A stretch of DNA of 64,000 nucleotides from UM-FILTER-40-17 sp032251335 (GTDB taxonomy: Bacteria; Bacteroidota; Bacteroidia; Flavobacteriales; Flavobacteriaceae): assembly GCA_032251335.1 (NCBI GenBank), contig JAVVDW010000007.1:62001-126000 (forward strand), read 5' to 3'. Made by a program: the position numbers and the translations under genes. Below, one piece after another: positions 8,900 to 18,412 of this stretch. The notes under the pieces are model-generated. The model was not told the origin of the DNA. It searched no databases and worked only from the letters and a program-made list of their open reading frames with translations. The first letter of the stretch is position 1. Each line of letters opens with the position of its first letter.

Positions 8900-9481
8900 A
8901 TGATACATCACCTCAACGGAAAACTCGTAGAAAAAAATCCGACACATCTCATCGTTGAATGTTCGGGTGTGGGCTATTTTTTAAATATCTCCCTGCACAC
9001 CTTTTCAAAGATAAAAGACGAAGAAAACATACTGATATTTACCCATCTCATCGTCAGAGAAGATGCACATATTCTATATGGATTTGCAGACGCTTTTGAA
9101 AGAGAGATGTTTGAGTTGTTGCTCACGGTTTCGGGCGTTGGTGCCAATACGGCACGTACCATTTTTTCTTCCATGAGTCCGGAGCAGGTTAAAAATGCGA
9201 TTCTGCATGAAGATGCGCTAAGTATTCAAAAAGTAAAAGGTATCGGAGCCAAGACCGCCCAACGCGTTATCTTGGATCTTAAAGACAAAATCATCAAGGT
9301 ATATCCGGGAGATGTTAAGACTGAGTTTTCAGGCAATACTATTAGAAACGAGGCGTTATCTGCTTTAGAAGTTTTGGGATATCCCAAAAAACAAACGGAA
9401 AAAATCATAGACAAAATTATTTCTGAAAGCCCCGAGGAAAAAATTGAAGATGTCTTAAAACGCGCATTAAAAAATTTGTAA
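8900..9481 (+). CDS. ruvA: Holliday junction branch migration protein RuvA
   Basis: RuvA binds Holliday junctions as a tetramer and loads the RuvB motor for branch migration in recombination and repair. The 193-residue protein has the usual three domains: an N-terminal OB fold (MIHHLNGKLVEKNPTHLIVE), a central pair of helix-hairpin-helix motifs (VSGVGANTA near residue 76 and VKGIGAKTA near residue 112), and a small C-terminal three-helix domain that contacts RuvB (about 145-193). The length fits the family. It is followed after 5 bases by sprA, probably in one transcript. Confidence 0.96.
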   Translation: MIHHLNGKLVEKNPTHLIVECSGVGYFLNISLHTFSKIKDEENILIFTHLIVREDAHILYGFADAFEREMFELLLTVSGVGANTARTIFSSMSPEQVKNAILHEDALSIQKVKGIGAKTAQRVILDLKDKIIKVYPGDVKTEFSGNTIRNEALSALEVLGYPKKQTEKIIDKIISESPEEKIEDVLKRALKNL

Positions 9482-9486
9482 AAGAT

Positions 9487-12400
9487 TTGAATACACTTTA
9501 CAATTTTTACTTTTCCGCTTTCAGAAAGGCGGTGCTTGGGTTTGTCATCTTGATGGGAATTTCTGCATACAGCCAGGAACCTCAGCAAAATAGTGACACC
9601 ATTCCTACGTATTCACTCGGCGAAATCGTCCTCAAAAATCCCAATAGTATTGTCGCCAAATACGCCTACGACCCGGTACTCGATCGGTATGTGTACACCG
9701 AAAAAATTGGCGCTTTCAACATCAACTACCCCGTGATTCTTACCCCTGCCGAATATCAAAAATTGATGTTGGAAGAATCCATGAAAATTTATTTCAAAGA
9801 GAAGGCTGCTGCACTCAGTGGCAAAACGGAAGAAGCCAAAGAAGCCCAAAAAAATCTATTGCCGAATTTTTATGTCAATTCCAGCTTTTTTGAATCCATT
9901 TTTGGCGGCAATACCATAGAACTTATTCCCCAAGGTTCTGTTGAAATGGATTTGGGCGTGCTCTTTACCAAACAAGACAATCCGGCGTTGTCACCCAGAA
10001 ACCGATCCAACTTTACTTTTGACTTTGACCAGCGCATTCAAGTGAGTTTGCTCGGAAAAGTAGGAACACGACTCAAAGTCACGGCCAACTTTGATACAGA
10101 ATCTACCTTTGATTTTCAAAACCAGGTCAAACTCGAATACACACCCAACGAAGACGACATCATCAGGAAAATAGAAGTGGGAAATATCAGCATGCCACTC
10201 AACAGCTCGCTTATTACCGGTGCTCAGAGTTTGTTTGGTGTAAAGACAGAACTTCAATTTGGAAAAACCAGACTGACTGCCGTTTTTTCGGAGCAGCGAT
10301 CGCAAACGCGAAACATACTTGCCCAAGGCGGAGATGCCCTTGAGCGATTTGAAGTTTTTGCCTTAGATTATGATGAAAACAGACATTTTTTCCTGTCTCA
10401 ATTTTTTAGAAATCAATACAATCAGGCACTAGTCAGTTATCCTTTTATTAGATCCGAAATACAGATTACCCGCCTCGAAATATGGGTAACCAACAGAAAC
10501 TCCCGAACCGATAATGTCAGAAATATCGTTGCCGTGCAAGATATTGGTGAATCCAGGTTTATCAATCCGCAAGGGCAAGAACTCACCACCATAGGTTTAG
10601 ACAATCCGCCTGCCAATTTTTTCAACACGGCGCCCAACACCACTCCGGACAACGCCAACAACAAACTCAATCCTTTAGAAATAGGAACAGCCAACTCTTT
10701 TTTCAATCCTCAAATCAGGGATATTTCAAACATCCAAGCCGGTTTTAACACCATTTCCCCGGCAGAAGGGGTTGATTTTGCCACTTTGGAAAACGCCCGA
10801 AAGTTGGAAGAAAACGAATATACTTTAGACACCCAACTCGGTTATATTTCATTAAACCAAAGGCTCAGTAACGACGAAGTCATTGGCGTTGCTTTCCAAT
10901 ATACCTTTCGCGGAGAAGTTTTTCAAGTGGGTGAATTTGCCAATGATGGGATTGTAGGTTCGGAAACCGTCAACAATGGTAATGGCGCCGAAATTGCTAC
11001 CAACGCACTGGTTGTAAAAATGCTAAAAAGCAACCTCACGTTGGTCTCCGAGCCCGTTTGGAACTTGATGATGAAAAACATCTACGATTTGAACGCCTTT
11101 GGGTTGTCGCAACAAGATTTTAAACTCAATATTCTATACATCGATCCGCAACCGCTCAACTATATTACCCGAGCCGAGGGAGGTCCTCAGCTCCCTTCAG
11201 ATGTAGAACTCACACCCTTGCTCGAAGTGTTTAACGTTGATAAACTTGACCAATTAAACGACCCCGTGGGCGACAAAGACGGAAATGGTGTGCCCGATGG
11301 CGACGGTTTTTTTGATTTTTTGCCGGGCATCACAGTGGATGCTACCAACGGACGAATTATCTTCACAACGACGGAACCCTTTGGTGGTCATCTGTTTGAA
11401 AAATTGCGTTCCAATCCCGGCGAAGACTTTGCCAATCCAAATACCTATAATGCCAACCAAAGTAAATACGTATTCAACAGACTATATACATCTACCAAGG
11501 CCTCTGCCCTGGAAAACAGTGACAAAAACAAGTTTCAACTTAGAGGAAGTTACAAATCGAGCGGAGGCGATGGCATCCCCTTGGGTGCCTTTAATGTGCC
11601 CAGAGGATCTGTTACGGTTACTGCCGGTGGCCGAACACTCACAGAAGGCATAGACTATACCGTTAATTACCAATTGGGTCGCGTACAAATTCTTGATGAA
11701 TCGCTCAAGGCATCCAACACACCCGTACAGGTTTCCGTAGAAAACAACAACCTTTTCGGACAGCAAACCAGAAGGTTTTCGGGTATCAATGTGGAACATC
11801 AATTCAACAAAAAGTTATTGTTGGGCGCCACGCTTATGAATTTGAACGAAAAACCGCTCACACAAAAGGTAAACTTAGGCTCCGAGCCTGTGAACAACAC
11901 CATGTTTGGCATCAACATGAATTATGCTACAGAAGTGCCTTTTCTGACGCGTCTGGCAAATAAGTTACCCAATATCGACACGGATGTACCATCAAATTTG
12001 AGTTTCAGGGGCGAAGCTGCCTTTTTGAAACCGGGTGCGCCCAAGGCAACAGAGCTCGGAGGAGAAGCCACAACCTACATAGATGATTTTGAAGGCGCGC
12101 AAACAGCCATAGATATTAAGTCGCCGTTGGCATGGAGCTTGGCTTCCACACCTGTAGGCTTTGGCGGCGAATTGCCCAATAATTCATTAGAAGTTGGTTT
12201 TAAAAGAGCCAAGCTGTCGTGGTACACCATTGACCCTACTTTCTTTGCCGGCGGACGCCCAGCAGGCGTTTCGGTTGACGATATCTCCAGCAACCAAACG
12301 CGAAGGGTTTTTATTGATGAGATTTTTCCGCAAATTGACCTGACAACAGGGCAGAGTGCTGCCATACAGACATTGGATTTAGCTTATTATCCGGACGAAC

Positions 12401-15400
12401 GCGGTCCGTACAATTACAATCCCGCATACGTAAACACCGTGGACAATCCTGAAGATAACTGGGCCGGTATCATGCGTGGCTTGTCCAGCACCAACTTCGA
12501 ACAAACCAATGTGGAATTTATCCAGTTTTGGGTACTCGATCCGTTTACAGAAGAGGGCAACACCAACCAGGGTGGAACATTGACTTTCAACCTGGGAAAT
12601 ATTTCAGAAGACATCCTGAAAGACGGCAAAAAACAATATGAAAACGGACTTCCTAAAAATGACCAAAGCACCATCATCACCAACAGAACCGCGTGGGGTA
12701 TCGTGCCGGCCAATCAATCTTTGGTGTATGCATTTGACACCGGAGGCGGCGAACGACAAAATCAAGATGTTGGTTTTGACGGTTTGGCAGACCCTTTCGA
12801 AGCTTCAGACCCCGATCCTCAAATCAACAGCATCAAGCAGAACTATGCCGGATTTGAAGATCCTGCGGCAGACAATTATCTGTATTTTTTAAATCGGGAA
12901 GGCTCCATCCTCGAACGATATCGCGATTTTAACGGTTTGGAGGGCAACTCTCCGGAATCGATCAATGCGGCCAATCGTGGCAACACCACCCAACCCGATG
13001 TAGAAGACATCAATCGCGACCAAACCATGAACACGCTCGATGCGTATTTTGAATACAACATACCGATACGTCCGGGAATGACTACCGAAAATCCGCTGAT
13101 AACCGATATACGAGAAGTAACGGTTGACGTGCCGAACGGACAACGCACGCGGGCGCGTTGGATTCAGTTCAAAATACCGGTTTTTAATCCGGACAGAGTC
13201 ATTGGCCCCATTGAAGACTTCAGGTCTGTTCGCTTTATCAGAATGTTTATGAATGGGTTTGAACAACCTACTGTGCTTAGGTTTGGAACTTTAGACCTGA
13301 TTCAGGGCGATTGGCGACGTTTTTTGGCATCACTCGACGAAAACGACCCCAATGTTGACGACGACGATACAGATTTTAACGTAGCCGCCGTTAACATTCA
13401 AGAAAACGAAGACCGTACACCTATTCCTTATGTAGTACCACCGGGTATAGACCGTCAAAGACTTTTCAACAACAATGTCTTGATTCGTCAAAACGAACAA
13501 TCGCTATCGGCGCAAGTTTGCGGACTAGAACCGGGCGACTCCAGAGCCGTTTTTAAAAATGTAAGTCTCGATATGCGTCAGTTTAAAAAATTGCGCATGT
13601 TTCTTCATGCAGAATCCATTCAGAATGAGTTTCCGCTGATTGAAGATCAAATGATTGCCTTTGTACGGATGGGCAATGATTTTACCAACAATTTTTACGA
13701 GATAGAAATTCCCTTAAAAGTAACTCCGTTTGGCGCGCGCGATGCTGAATCTATTTGGCCCAAAGCCAATGAAATAGACCTCTCGCTTTCGCTTTTGCAA
13801 GTCATCAAAGTTCAACTGCTTACCAATCCCGATTTAGACCCGACTATCGTTAACTTTTTCAACGAGGTAGATTTAAACCCCGACGCGGCTGACAAAGTCA
13901 ATCCGCTTCGCATTGGCATTAAAGGCAATCCGAGTATCGGTGACATCAGGGCTTTGATGGTGGGTGTGAGAAACCGTTCAGGCACCGATGCTTGTGGCGA
14001 AGTGTGGTTCAACGAACTCAGGCTGACCGACCTCGACCAAAGCGGCGGTTGGGCCACTACCGGTAATTTGGATGTGAATATGGCCGATTTTATGAATGTG
14101 ACGGCCACTGGTAGGTACAGCACTATCGGCTTTGGCGCCATAGACCAAACCCCCAACGAAAGAAGCCGAGAAGATGTGCAACAATACGATTTGCTCACGA
14201 CCATCAATTTGGGGCAATTGCTTCCCAAAAAATGGGGCATTCAGCTACCTTTTACCTATGGGGTTTCGGAAGAAATCCGAACGCCGGAATACGATCCGTT
14301 TTTTCAGGACATTAAGCTGGATATTTTATTGGACAACACGGAAGACCCCGAGGAACGCAAGCGTATTGAGCGGCAAGCGGAAGATTATACCAAGCGTCAA
14401 TCCATCAATTTTATAGGTGTACGAAAAGACAGAACCACCGAAAAAAAATCGCAGGTGTACGACGTAGAAAATTTAACGTTCAACTTTTCTTATAATGAAG
14501 TGAATCAACGGAGTTTTGAAATTGAAGAATTTTTAGATCAAAATGTGCGAACAGGGGTTTCCTATAACTACAACTTTAGACCCAAAAGTGTTGAGCCGTT
14601 CAAAAATACCAAATTTATGGACAAGAGTGCCTATTGGAAGCTCTTGCAAGACATCAATTTTAATTACTTGCCTTCGAGCATCAGTTTCAACGCCAATTTT
14701 CTGCGTTTGTTTAACAAGCAAAAGTTTAGAGAGGTGGACATCGTCGGTATTGGGCTAGATCCGCAATTTACCCGAAACTTCTCCTTTGACTGGCAGTACA
14801 ACCTCAATTGGAATTTGAGCAAAGGGCTTCGCATGAACTTTACGGCATCGCGCAACAACATCATCCGAAATTTTAACAGAGACCCCGATTTGCCGCTCAA
14901 TGACGTGGGCGTGTGGGATAACTTTTTTGACACCGGCGACCCAAACAGACACAATCAAAGCTTGGGTATCAACTATGAAATTCCCATCAACAAAATTCCC
15001 ATTTTCAAATTTATCAAAGCCAATTACATTTACACCGGCGATTTTAGCTGGCAACGCGGTTCACTGTTGTTTAACAGCATTCCGGACGAAAACGGCGATA
15101 CTTTTGACTTGGGCAACACCATCCAAAATGCCAACACCCAAACCTTTACAGCCAATCTGGATATGGATCAATTCTACAAATACGTAAAATTGGTCCCCAA
15201 AACCCTCAATAGAGGACAGAATACCAATTTGGGCGGTAGGGCATTGCCTCCTAGGCCGGGTGTTCCGCCCCAACCAGCACCAAGCGATGAAAAACCGAAG
15301 AAAAACAAACGAATAAAGACCGAATTGAGCGGTGCTGACAAAGCCTACAACGTGGCTATCAAAGCACTGACGAGTGTGAAGAGAATACAAGTGAATTATA

Positions 15401-16665
15401 GAGAAAACAATGGTACGGTTCTACCAGGTTACCTGCCATCGCTTGGTTTCTTTGGGACCTTAAAACCCTCGTTCGGTTTTGTTTTTGGTAGCCAAGATGA
15501 CATCCGTTTTGAAGCGGCCAAAAAGGGTTATTTGACCATCTTTCCCGAATTTAACCAACAGTTTTCTCAGGTAAAAAACGAACAACTCGACATTACAGCT
15601 TCGGTAAATTTGCTCAAAGATTTGACAATCGATTTGGTGGCCAACAGACTTGAATCATCAAACTTTACCGAACAGTTTAACGTTCGTGACGATGGCACTT
15701 TCACTTCGCTTTCGCCCAATACTTTTGGCAATTTCAGCATCTCGACACTGATGATTAAGACCACATTTGACAAGAGCAGTGTGGACAAATCCAGTGCCTT
15801 TGAAGAATTTCGCCGCAATCGAATTGTCATTGCCCAGCGACTTGCCGGAGAACCCATAAATCCGGATGCAACCAGCTTTCCAGACGGGTTCGGACCGAAC
15901 AACCAAGCGGTGATGTTGCCCGCTTTTCTATCTGCTTTTACAGGAAAGGATGCCGCCGACATTCAATTGGGTGCTTTTCGCGACACACCTATTCCCAACT
16001 GGGATGTGAAATACACCGGTTTGATGAATTTTGCTTGGTTTAAAAGAAATTTTAAACGATTTTCCCTGGCCCACGGCTACCGATCTACCTACACCATAAA
16101 CTCTTTCAACTCTAACCGCAACTTTGAAGAAGGCGTACAAAAAAGAGATGCCGCCGGAAATTTCCTCAACTCCATACTTTTTACCAGCATCAATTTGGTT
16201 GAGCAATTCAGCCCTTTGGTTCGGATGGATTTTGAACTGAAAAACGATTTAAAAATTTTAGCAGAAGTACGCAAAGACCGTGCATTGTCTTTGAGTTTTG
16301 ACAACAATTTACTCACGGAAATTCAAGGCGACGAATTTATTTTAGGCGTCGGTTACCGAATCAAAGATGTACCGTTTACAACCAACTTAGGCGGTCGCAG
16401 GGTCACCAACCGAAACGACCTGAATATGAAAGCCGATTTTTCGTTGCGAGACAATGAAACCATCGTGCGGTCTATAGACACGGAAAACAATCAAACAACA
16501 GCCGGACAAAAAATATGGACATTCCGCTTTACGGCAGATTATGCGGTGAGTAGCAATTTTACCACCTTGTTTTTTTACGACCACACATTTTCAGAATTTG
16601 CCATTTCAACCGCCTTCCCACAAACCACTATCAGAAGTGGTGTCACGCTTCGATACACCTTCTAA
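9487..16665 (+). CDS. sprA: Type IX secretion outer-membrane translocon SprA (Sov)
   Basis: SprA is the giant outer-membrane beta-barrel that forms the protein-conducting channel of the type IX secretion system, used for gliding adhesins and secreted enzymes. The 2392-residue length is typical. A signal peptide ends near AYSQE (residue 31). The body is rich in short beta-strand repeats with aromatic ends, and the last residues (GVTLRYTF) form a typical outer-membrane C-terminal strand ending in Phe. A proline-rich, lysine-rich hydrophilic insert lies around residues 1918-1945. The start is a TTG at 9487, five bases after the ruvA stop; no ATG gives the complete signal peptide, so TTG is preferred. 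No frameshift is seen in the 7.2 kb frame. Confidence 0.93.
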   Translation: MNTLYNFYFSAFRKAVLGFVILMGISAYSQEPQQNSDTIPTYSLGEIVLKNPNSIVAKYAYDPVLDRYVYTEKIGAFNINYPVILTPAEYQKLMLEESMKIYFKEKAAALSGKTEEAKEAQKNLLPNFYVNSSFFESIFGGNTIELIPQGSVEMDLGVLFTKQDNPALSPRNRSNFTFDFDQRIQVSLLGKVGTRLKVTANFDTESTFDFQNQVKLEYTPNEDDIIRKIEVGNISMPLNSSLITGAQSLFGVKTELQFGKTRLTAVFSEQRSQTRNILAQGGDALERFEVFALDYDENRHFFLSQFFRNQYNQALVSYPFIRSEIQITRLEIWVTNRNSRTDNVRNIVAVQDIGESRFINPQGQELTTIGLDNPPANFFNTAPNTTPDNANNKLNPLEIGTANSFFNPQIRDISNIQAGFNTISPAEGVDFATLENARKLEENEYTLDTQLGYISLNQRLSNDEVIGVAFQYTFRGEVFQVGEFANDGIVGSETVNNGNGAEIATNALVVKMLKSNLTLVSEPVWNLMMKNIYDLNAFGLSQQDFKLNILYIDPQPLNYITRAEGGPQLPSDVELTPLLEVFNVDKLDQLNDPVGDKDGNGVPDGDGFFDFLPGITVDATNGRIIFTTTEPFGGHLFEKLRSNPGEDFANPNTYNANQSKYVFNRLYTSTKASALENSDKNKFQLRGSYKSSGGDGIPLGAFNVPRGSVTVTAGGRTLTEGIDYTVNYQLGRVQILDESLKASNTPVQVSVENNNLFGQQTRRFSGINVEHQFNKKLLLGATLMNLNEKPLTQKVNLGSEPVNNTMFGINMNYATEVPFLTRLANKLPNIDTDVPSNLSFRGEAAFLKPGAPKATELGGEATTYIDDFEGAQTAIDIKSPLAWSLASTPVGFGGELPNNSLEVGFKRAKLSWYTIDPTFFAGGRPAGVSVDDISSNQTRRVFIDEIFPQIDLTTGQSAAIQTLDLAYYPDERGPYNYNPAYVNTVDNPEDNWAGIMRGLSSTNFEQTNVEFIQFWVLDPFTEEGNTNQGGTLTFNLGNISEDILKDGKKQYENGLPKNDQSTIITNRTAWGIVPANQSLVYAFDTGGGERQNQDVGFDGLADPFEASDPDPQINSIKQNYAGFEDPAADNYLYFLNREGSILERYRDFNGLEGNSPESINAANRGNTTQPDVEDINRDQTMNTLDAYFEYNIPIRPGMTTENPLITDIREVTVDVPNGQRTRARWIQFKIPVFNPDRVIGPIEDFRSVRFIRMFMNGFEQPTVLRFGTLDLIQGDWRRFLASLDENDPNVDDDDTDFNVAAVNIQENEDRTPIPYVVPPGIDRQRLFNNNVLIRQNEQSLSAQVCGLEPGDSRAVFKNVSLDMRQFKKLRMFLHAESIQNEFPLIEDQMIAFVRMGNDFTNNFYEIEIPLKVTPFGARDAESIWPKANEIDLSLSLLQVIKVQLLTNPDLDPTIVNFFNEVDLNPDAADKVNPLRIGIKGNPSIGDIRALMVGVRNRSGTDACGEVWFNELRLTDLDQSGGWATTGNLDVNMADFMNVTATGRYSTIGFGAIDQTPNERSREDVQQYDLLTTINLGQLLPKKWGIQLPFTYGVSEEIRTPEYDPFFQDIKLDILLDNTEDPEERKRIERQAEDYTKRQSINFIGVRKDRTTEKKSQVYDVENLTFNFSYNEVNQRSFEIEEFLDQNVRTGVSYNYNFRPKSVEPFKNTKFMDKSAYWKLLQDINFNYLPSSISFNANFLRLFNKQKFREVDIVGIGLDPQFTRNFSFDWQYNLNWNLSKGLRMNFTASRNNIIRNFNRDPDLPLNDVGVWDNFFDTGDPNRHNQSLGINYEIPINKIPIFKFIKANYIYTGDFSWQRGSLLFNSIPDENGDTFDLGNTIQNANTQTFTANLDMDQFYKYVKLVPKTLNRGQNTNLGGRALPPRPGVPPQPAPSDEKPKKNKRIKTELSGADKAYNVAIKALTSVKRIQVNYRENNGTVLPGYLPSLGFFGTLKPSFGFVFGSQDDIRFEAAKKGYLTIFPEFNQQFSQVKNEQLDITASVNLLKDLTIDLVANRLESSNFTEQFNVRDDGTFTSLSPNTFGNFSISTLMIKTTFDKSSVDKSSAFEEFRRNRIVIAQRLAGEPINPDATSFPDGFGPNNQAVMLPAFLSAFTGKDAADIQLGAFRDTPIPNWDVKYTGLMNFAWFKRNFKRFSLAHGYRSTYTINSFNSNRNFEEGVQKRDAAGNFLNSILFTSINLVEQFSPLVRMDFELKNDLKILAEVRKDRALSLSFDNNLLTEIQGDEFILGVGYRIKDVPFTTNLGGRRVTNRNDLNMKADFSLRDNETIVRSIDTENNQTTAGQKIWTFRFTADYAVSSNFTTLFFYDHTFSEFAISTAFPQTTIRSGVTLRYTF

Positions 16666-16706
16666 AAATTTGCTCATGAATGTTAGGATGAAACGGTCAG
16701 AAATTT

Positions 16707-16714
16707 TACTTTTG
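16707..16714 (+). promoter_or_regulatory. -7 box for gcvH
   Basis: TACTTTTG matches TAnnTTTG, 18 bases upstream of the ATG at 16733. This supports that start rather than the longer upstream frame. Confidence 0.55.
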
Positions 16715-16732
16715 TCAATAAACAAAAAACTT

Positions 16733-17113
16733 ATGAACTTTCCTGCTGATTTAAAATACACCAAAGACCACGAATGGGTGCGCGTTGAAGGCGACATCGC
16801 TGTGGTTGGCATTACGGATTTTGCCCAAAAAGAATTAGGTGACATTGTGTATGTAGAAGTTGAGACCGAGGGTGAAACCCTTGAAAAAGATGCCGTTTTT
16901 GGCACCGTTGAAGCTGTAAAAACAGTTTCCGATTTGTTTTTGCCGCTGAGTGGCGAAATTATAGAATTTAACACTACTTTAGAAACAGAACCGGAGTTGG
17001 TCAACTCAGATCCTTATGTTGCCGGTTGGATGATCAAACTAAAAATACAAGACAAGACGGAATTGGAATCACTGATGGACGATGCAGCGTACAAAGAAGC
17101 CGTGGGCGTCTAA
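16733..17113 (+). CDS. gcvH: Glycine cleavage system H protein
   Basis: GcvH is the lipoylated shuttle protein that carries the aminomethyl group between the P, T and L proteins of glycine cleavage. The 126-residue product begins MNFPADLKYTKDHEWV and contains the lipoyl-lysine motif VEAVKTVSD, with the modified Lys in the middle, exactly as in the family. The open frame extends upstream into the end of sprA, but the ATG at 16733 gives the standard N-terminus and is preceded by a good -7 box. The other glycine cleavage genes are not in this window. The start of the vanZ-like gene overlaps its last 32 bases in another frame. Confidence 0.96.
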   Translation: MNFPADLKYTKDHEWVRVEGDIAVVGITDFAQKELGDIVYVEVETEGETLEKDAVFGTVEAVKTVSDLFLPLSGEIIEFNTTLETEPELVNSDPYVAGWMIKLKIQDKTELESLMDDAAYKEAVGV

Positions 17114-17483
17114 AAAAAGTAGCGCCGCTTGGCTGCTGTTTGGTTGGCTCGTTTTTTTAACGGTTCTGAGTTTGGTACCTGTTAAAATCCCCGACCAAAA
17201 ATTACCGTCAAATAGCGACAAGTGGGTGCACGTCTTTTTTTACTTTGTGCTTACCATTTTAGTTTATTTTAACCTTATACAAAGGCTTAAAAAAAAACCT
17301 CAACACATCTTGATTATTTTTGCTATTGGGCTTTCAGTAGTTTATGGCATTATTATTGAGGTTTTACAAGTTGCCTTGACCAATTACAGATCTGCAGATT
17401 TTTTAGACATTTTGGCTAATATTTCCGGTTCTTTGTTGGCAAGTGTGGCTATTTTATTGAGTACAAAATATAAATTATCATAA
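17082..17483 (+). CDS. VanZ-family membrane protein
   Basis: This is a 133-residue protein with four predicted membrane helices. It carries the VanZ-like signature of a helix followed by SDKWVHVFFYFVL (about residues 45-57) and, later, YGIIIEVLQ and RSADFLDILANISG (about 108-121). VanZ-like proteins are common single genes in Bacteroidota; their biochemical role is unclear, and teicoplanin resistance should not be inferred from this fold. The ATG at 17082 lies inside the end of gcvH with a 32-base overlap. No later start in the frame keeps the first helix intact, so the overlap is probably real and the two genes are likely co-transcribed. Confidence 0.85.
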   Translation: MQRTKKPWASKKSSAAWLLFGWLVFLTVLSLVPVKIPDQKLPSNSDKWVHVFFYFVLTILVYFNLIQRLKKKPQHILIIFAIGLSVVYGIIIEVLQVALTNYRSADFLDILANISGSLLASVAILLSTKYKLS

Positions 17484-17552
17484 AAAAATATTTTTTTTTG
17501 CTCAATTGAACACTATTTTTTTATATTAGCAAACCTATTAGAAACCAAAATT

Positions 17553-18266
17553 ATGGAACCAAAAAAGAATCCAAAAGTTGATTTGACCCGCAGAAGCGGG
17601 CTGTTTTTCCAAGTCGGTCTTGTAGCAGTTTTACTGATTACATGGATTATGATTGAATGGAAATCGTACGATCGTTCGAATATTGACGTCGGTATGGTGA
17701 ATATGGACGAAATGTTTGAAGAAGAAATTCCGGTAGTAGATTTATCAACCCCGCCACCGCCGCCACCGCCGCCACCTGCTGCTCCTGAGGTGCTGGAAGT
17801 TGTAGAGGACGAGAAAGAAGTAGAAGAAACGATCATCCAATCTACAGAGGCCACTCAACAAACAGAGATTGTAAAAGTGGAAACGGTTGAAGTGGAAGAA
17901 GAGGTTGAAGATGTATCTGTACCTTTTGCCGTCATTGAAGATGTTCCGCTATTCCCCGGTTGCGAAAAAGTAGCCAAAGATAAAAGAAGAGATTGTTTTC
18001 AAGAAAAAATGAATGATCACATTAGGGATAATTTTCAATATCCTGAAATTGCGCAAGAAATGGGCATACAAGGTCGCGTATATGTGCAGTTTACCATCGC
18101 TAAAGACGGAAGTATCACAGACGTCCGCATGAGAGGTCCGGACAAAAATTTGGAGAAAGAAGCTGCTAGAATTATTTCTAAGCTCCCAAAAATGATTCCC
18201 GGCAAACAGCGCGGTAAAGCTGTAAAAGTACCCTTTAGTATCCCTATCAATTTCAAGCTTCAGTAA
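17553..18266 (+). CDS. TonB-like energy transducer, copy 1
   Basis: TonB proteins couple the inner-membrane proton motive force to outer-membrane TonB-dependent receptors. This 237-residue protein has a short cytoplasmic start, one membrane anchor (about residues 15-37), a run of nine prolines (about 69-77), an acidic periplasmic linker rich in Glu and Val, the Bacteroidota-type FPGCE...C segment (cysteines near residues 134 and 147), and a C-terminal TonB domain from about residue 160 (YPEIAQEMGIQGRV) to the end. It is a paralogue of the next gene. A TATATTAG (17522-17529) upstream resembles a -7 box, and a strong hairpin follows, so it is probably a single-gene transcript. Confidence 0.92.
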   Translation: MEPKKNPKVDLTRRSGLFFQVGLVAVLLITWIMIEWKSYDRSNIDVGMVNMDEMFEEEIPVVDLSTPPPPPPPPPAAPEVLEVVEDEKEVEETIIQSTEATQQTEIVKVETVEVEEEVEDVSVPFAVIEDVPLFPGCEKVAKDKRRDCFQEKMNDHIRDNFQYPEIAQEMGIQGRVYVQFTIAKDGSITDVRMRGPDKNLEKEAARIISKLPKMIPGKQRGKAVKVPFSIPINFKLQ

Positions 18267-18288
18267 GCACTTAACACTTTGTTATACA

Positions 18289-18322
18289 AATCCCGTCAAT
18301 TAAATGACGGGATTTTTTTTTG
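18289..18322 (+). terminator. Rho-independent terminator after tonB copy 1
   Basis: A perfect 10-base stem, AATCCCGTCA (18289-18298) with TGACGGGATT (18305-18314), has a 6-base loop and is followed by a T run to 18322. Confidence 0.88.
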
Positions 18323-18362
18323 AAACCTAACAAATGTCATGTTTTCAACATTTTAGGTAACG

Positions 18363-18370
18363 TAATTTTG
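18363..18370 (+). promoter_or_regulatory. -7 box for tonB copy 2
   Basis: TAATTTTG matches TAnnTTTG, 42 bases upstream of the ATG at 18413. With the terminator in front, it shows that the second tonB is a separate transcription unit. Confidence 0.55.
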
Positions 18371-18412
18371 ATACGTAAACAAATGTTTTGTCTAACCTAA
18401 AATTGCGAAACT

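Noticed and set aside
9613..16584. Many antisense open frames of 60-140 codons across sprA
   Set aside because: They lie inside one intact 7.2 kb secretion gene and show no domain, start signal or conserved motif.
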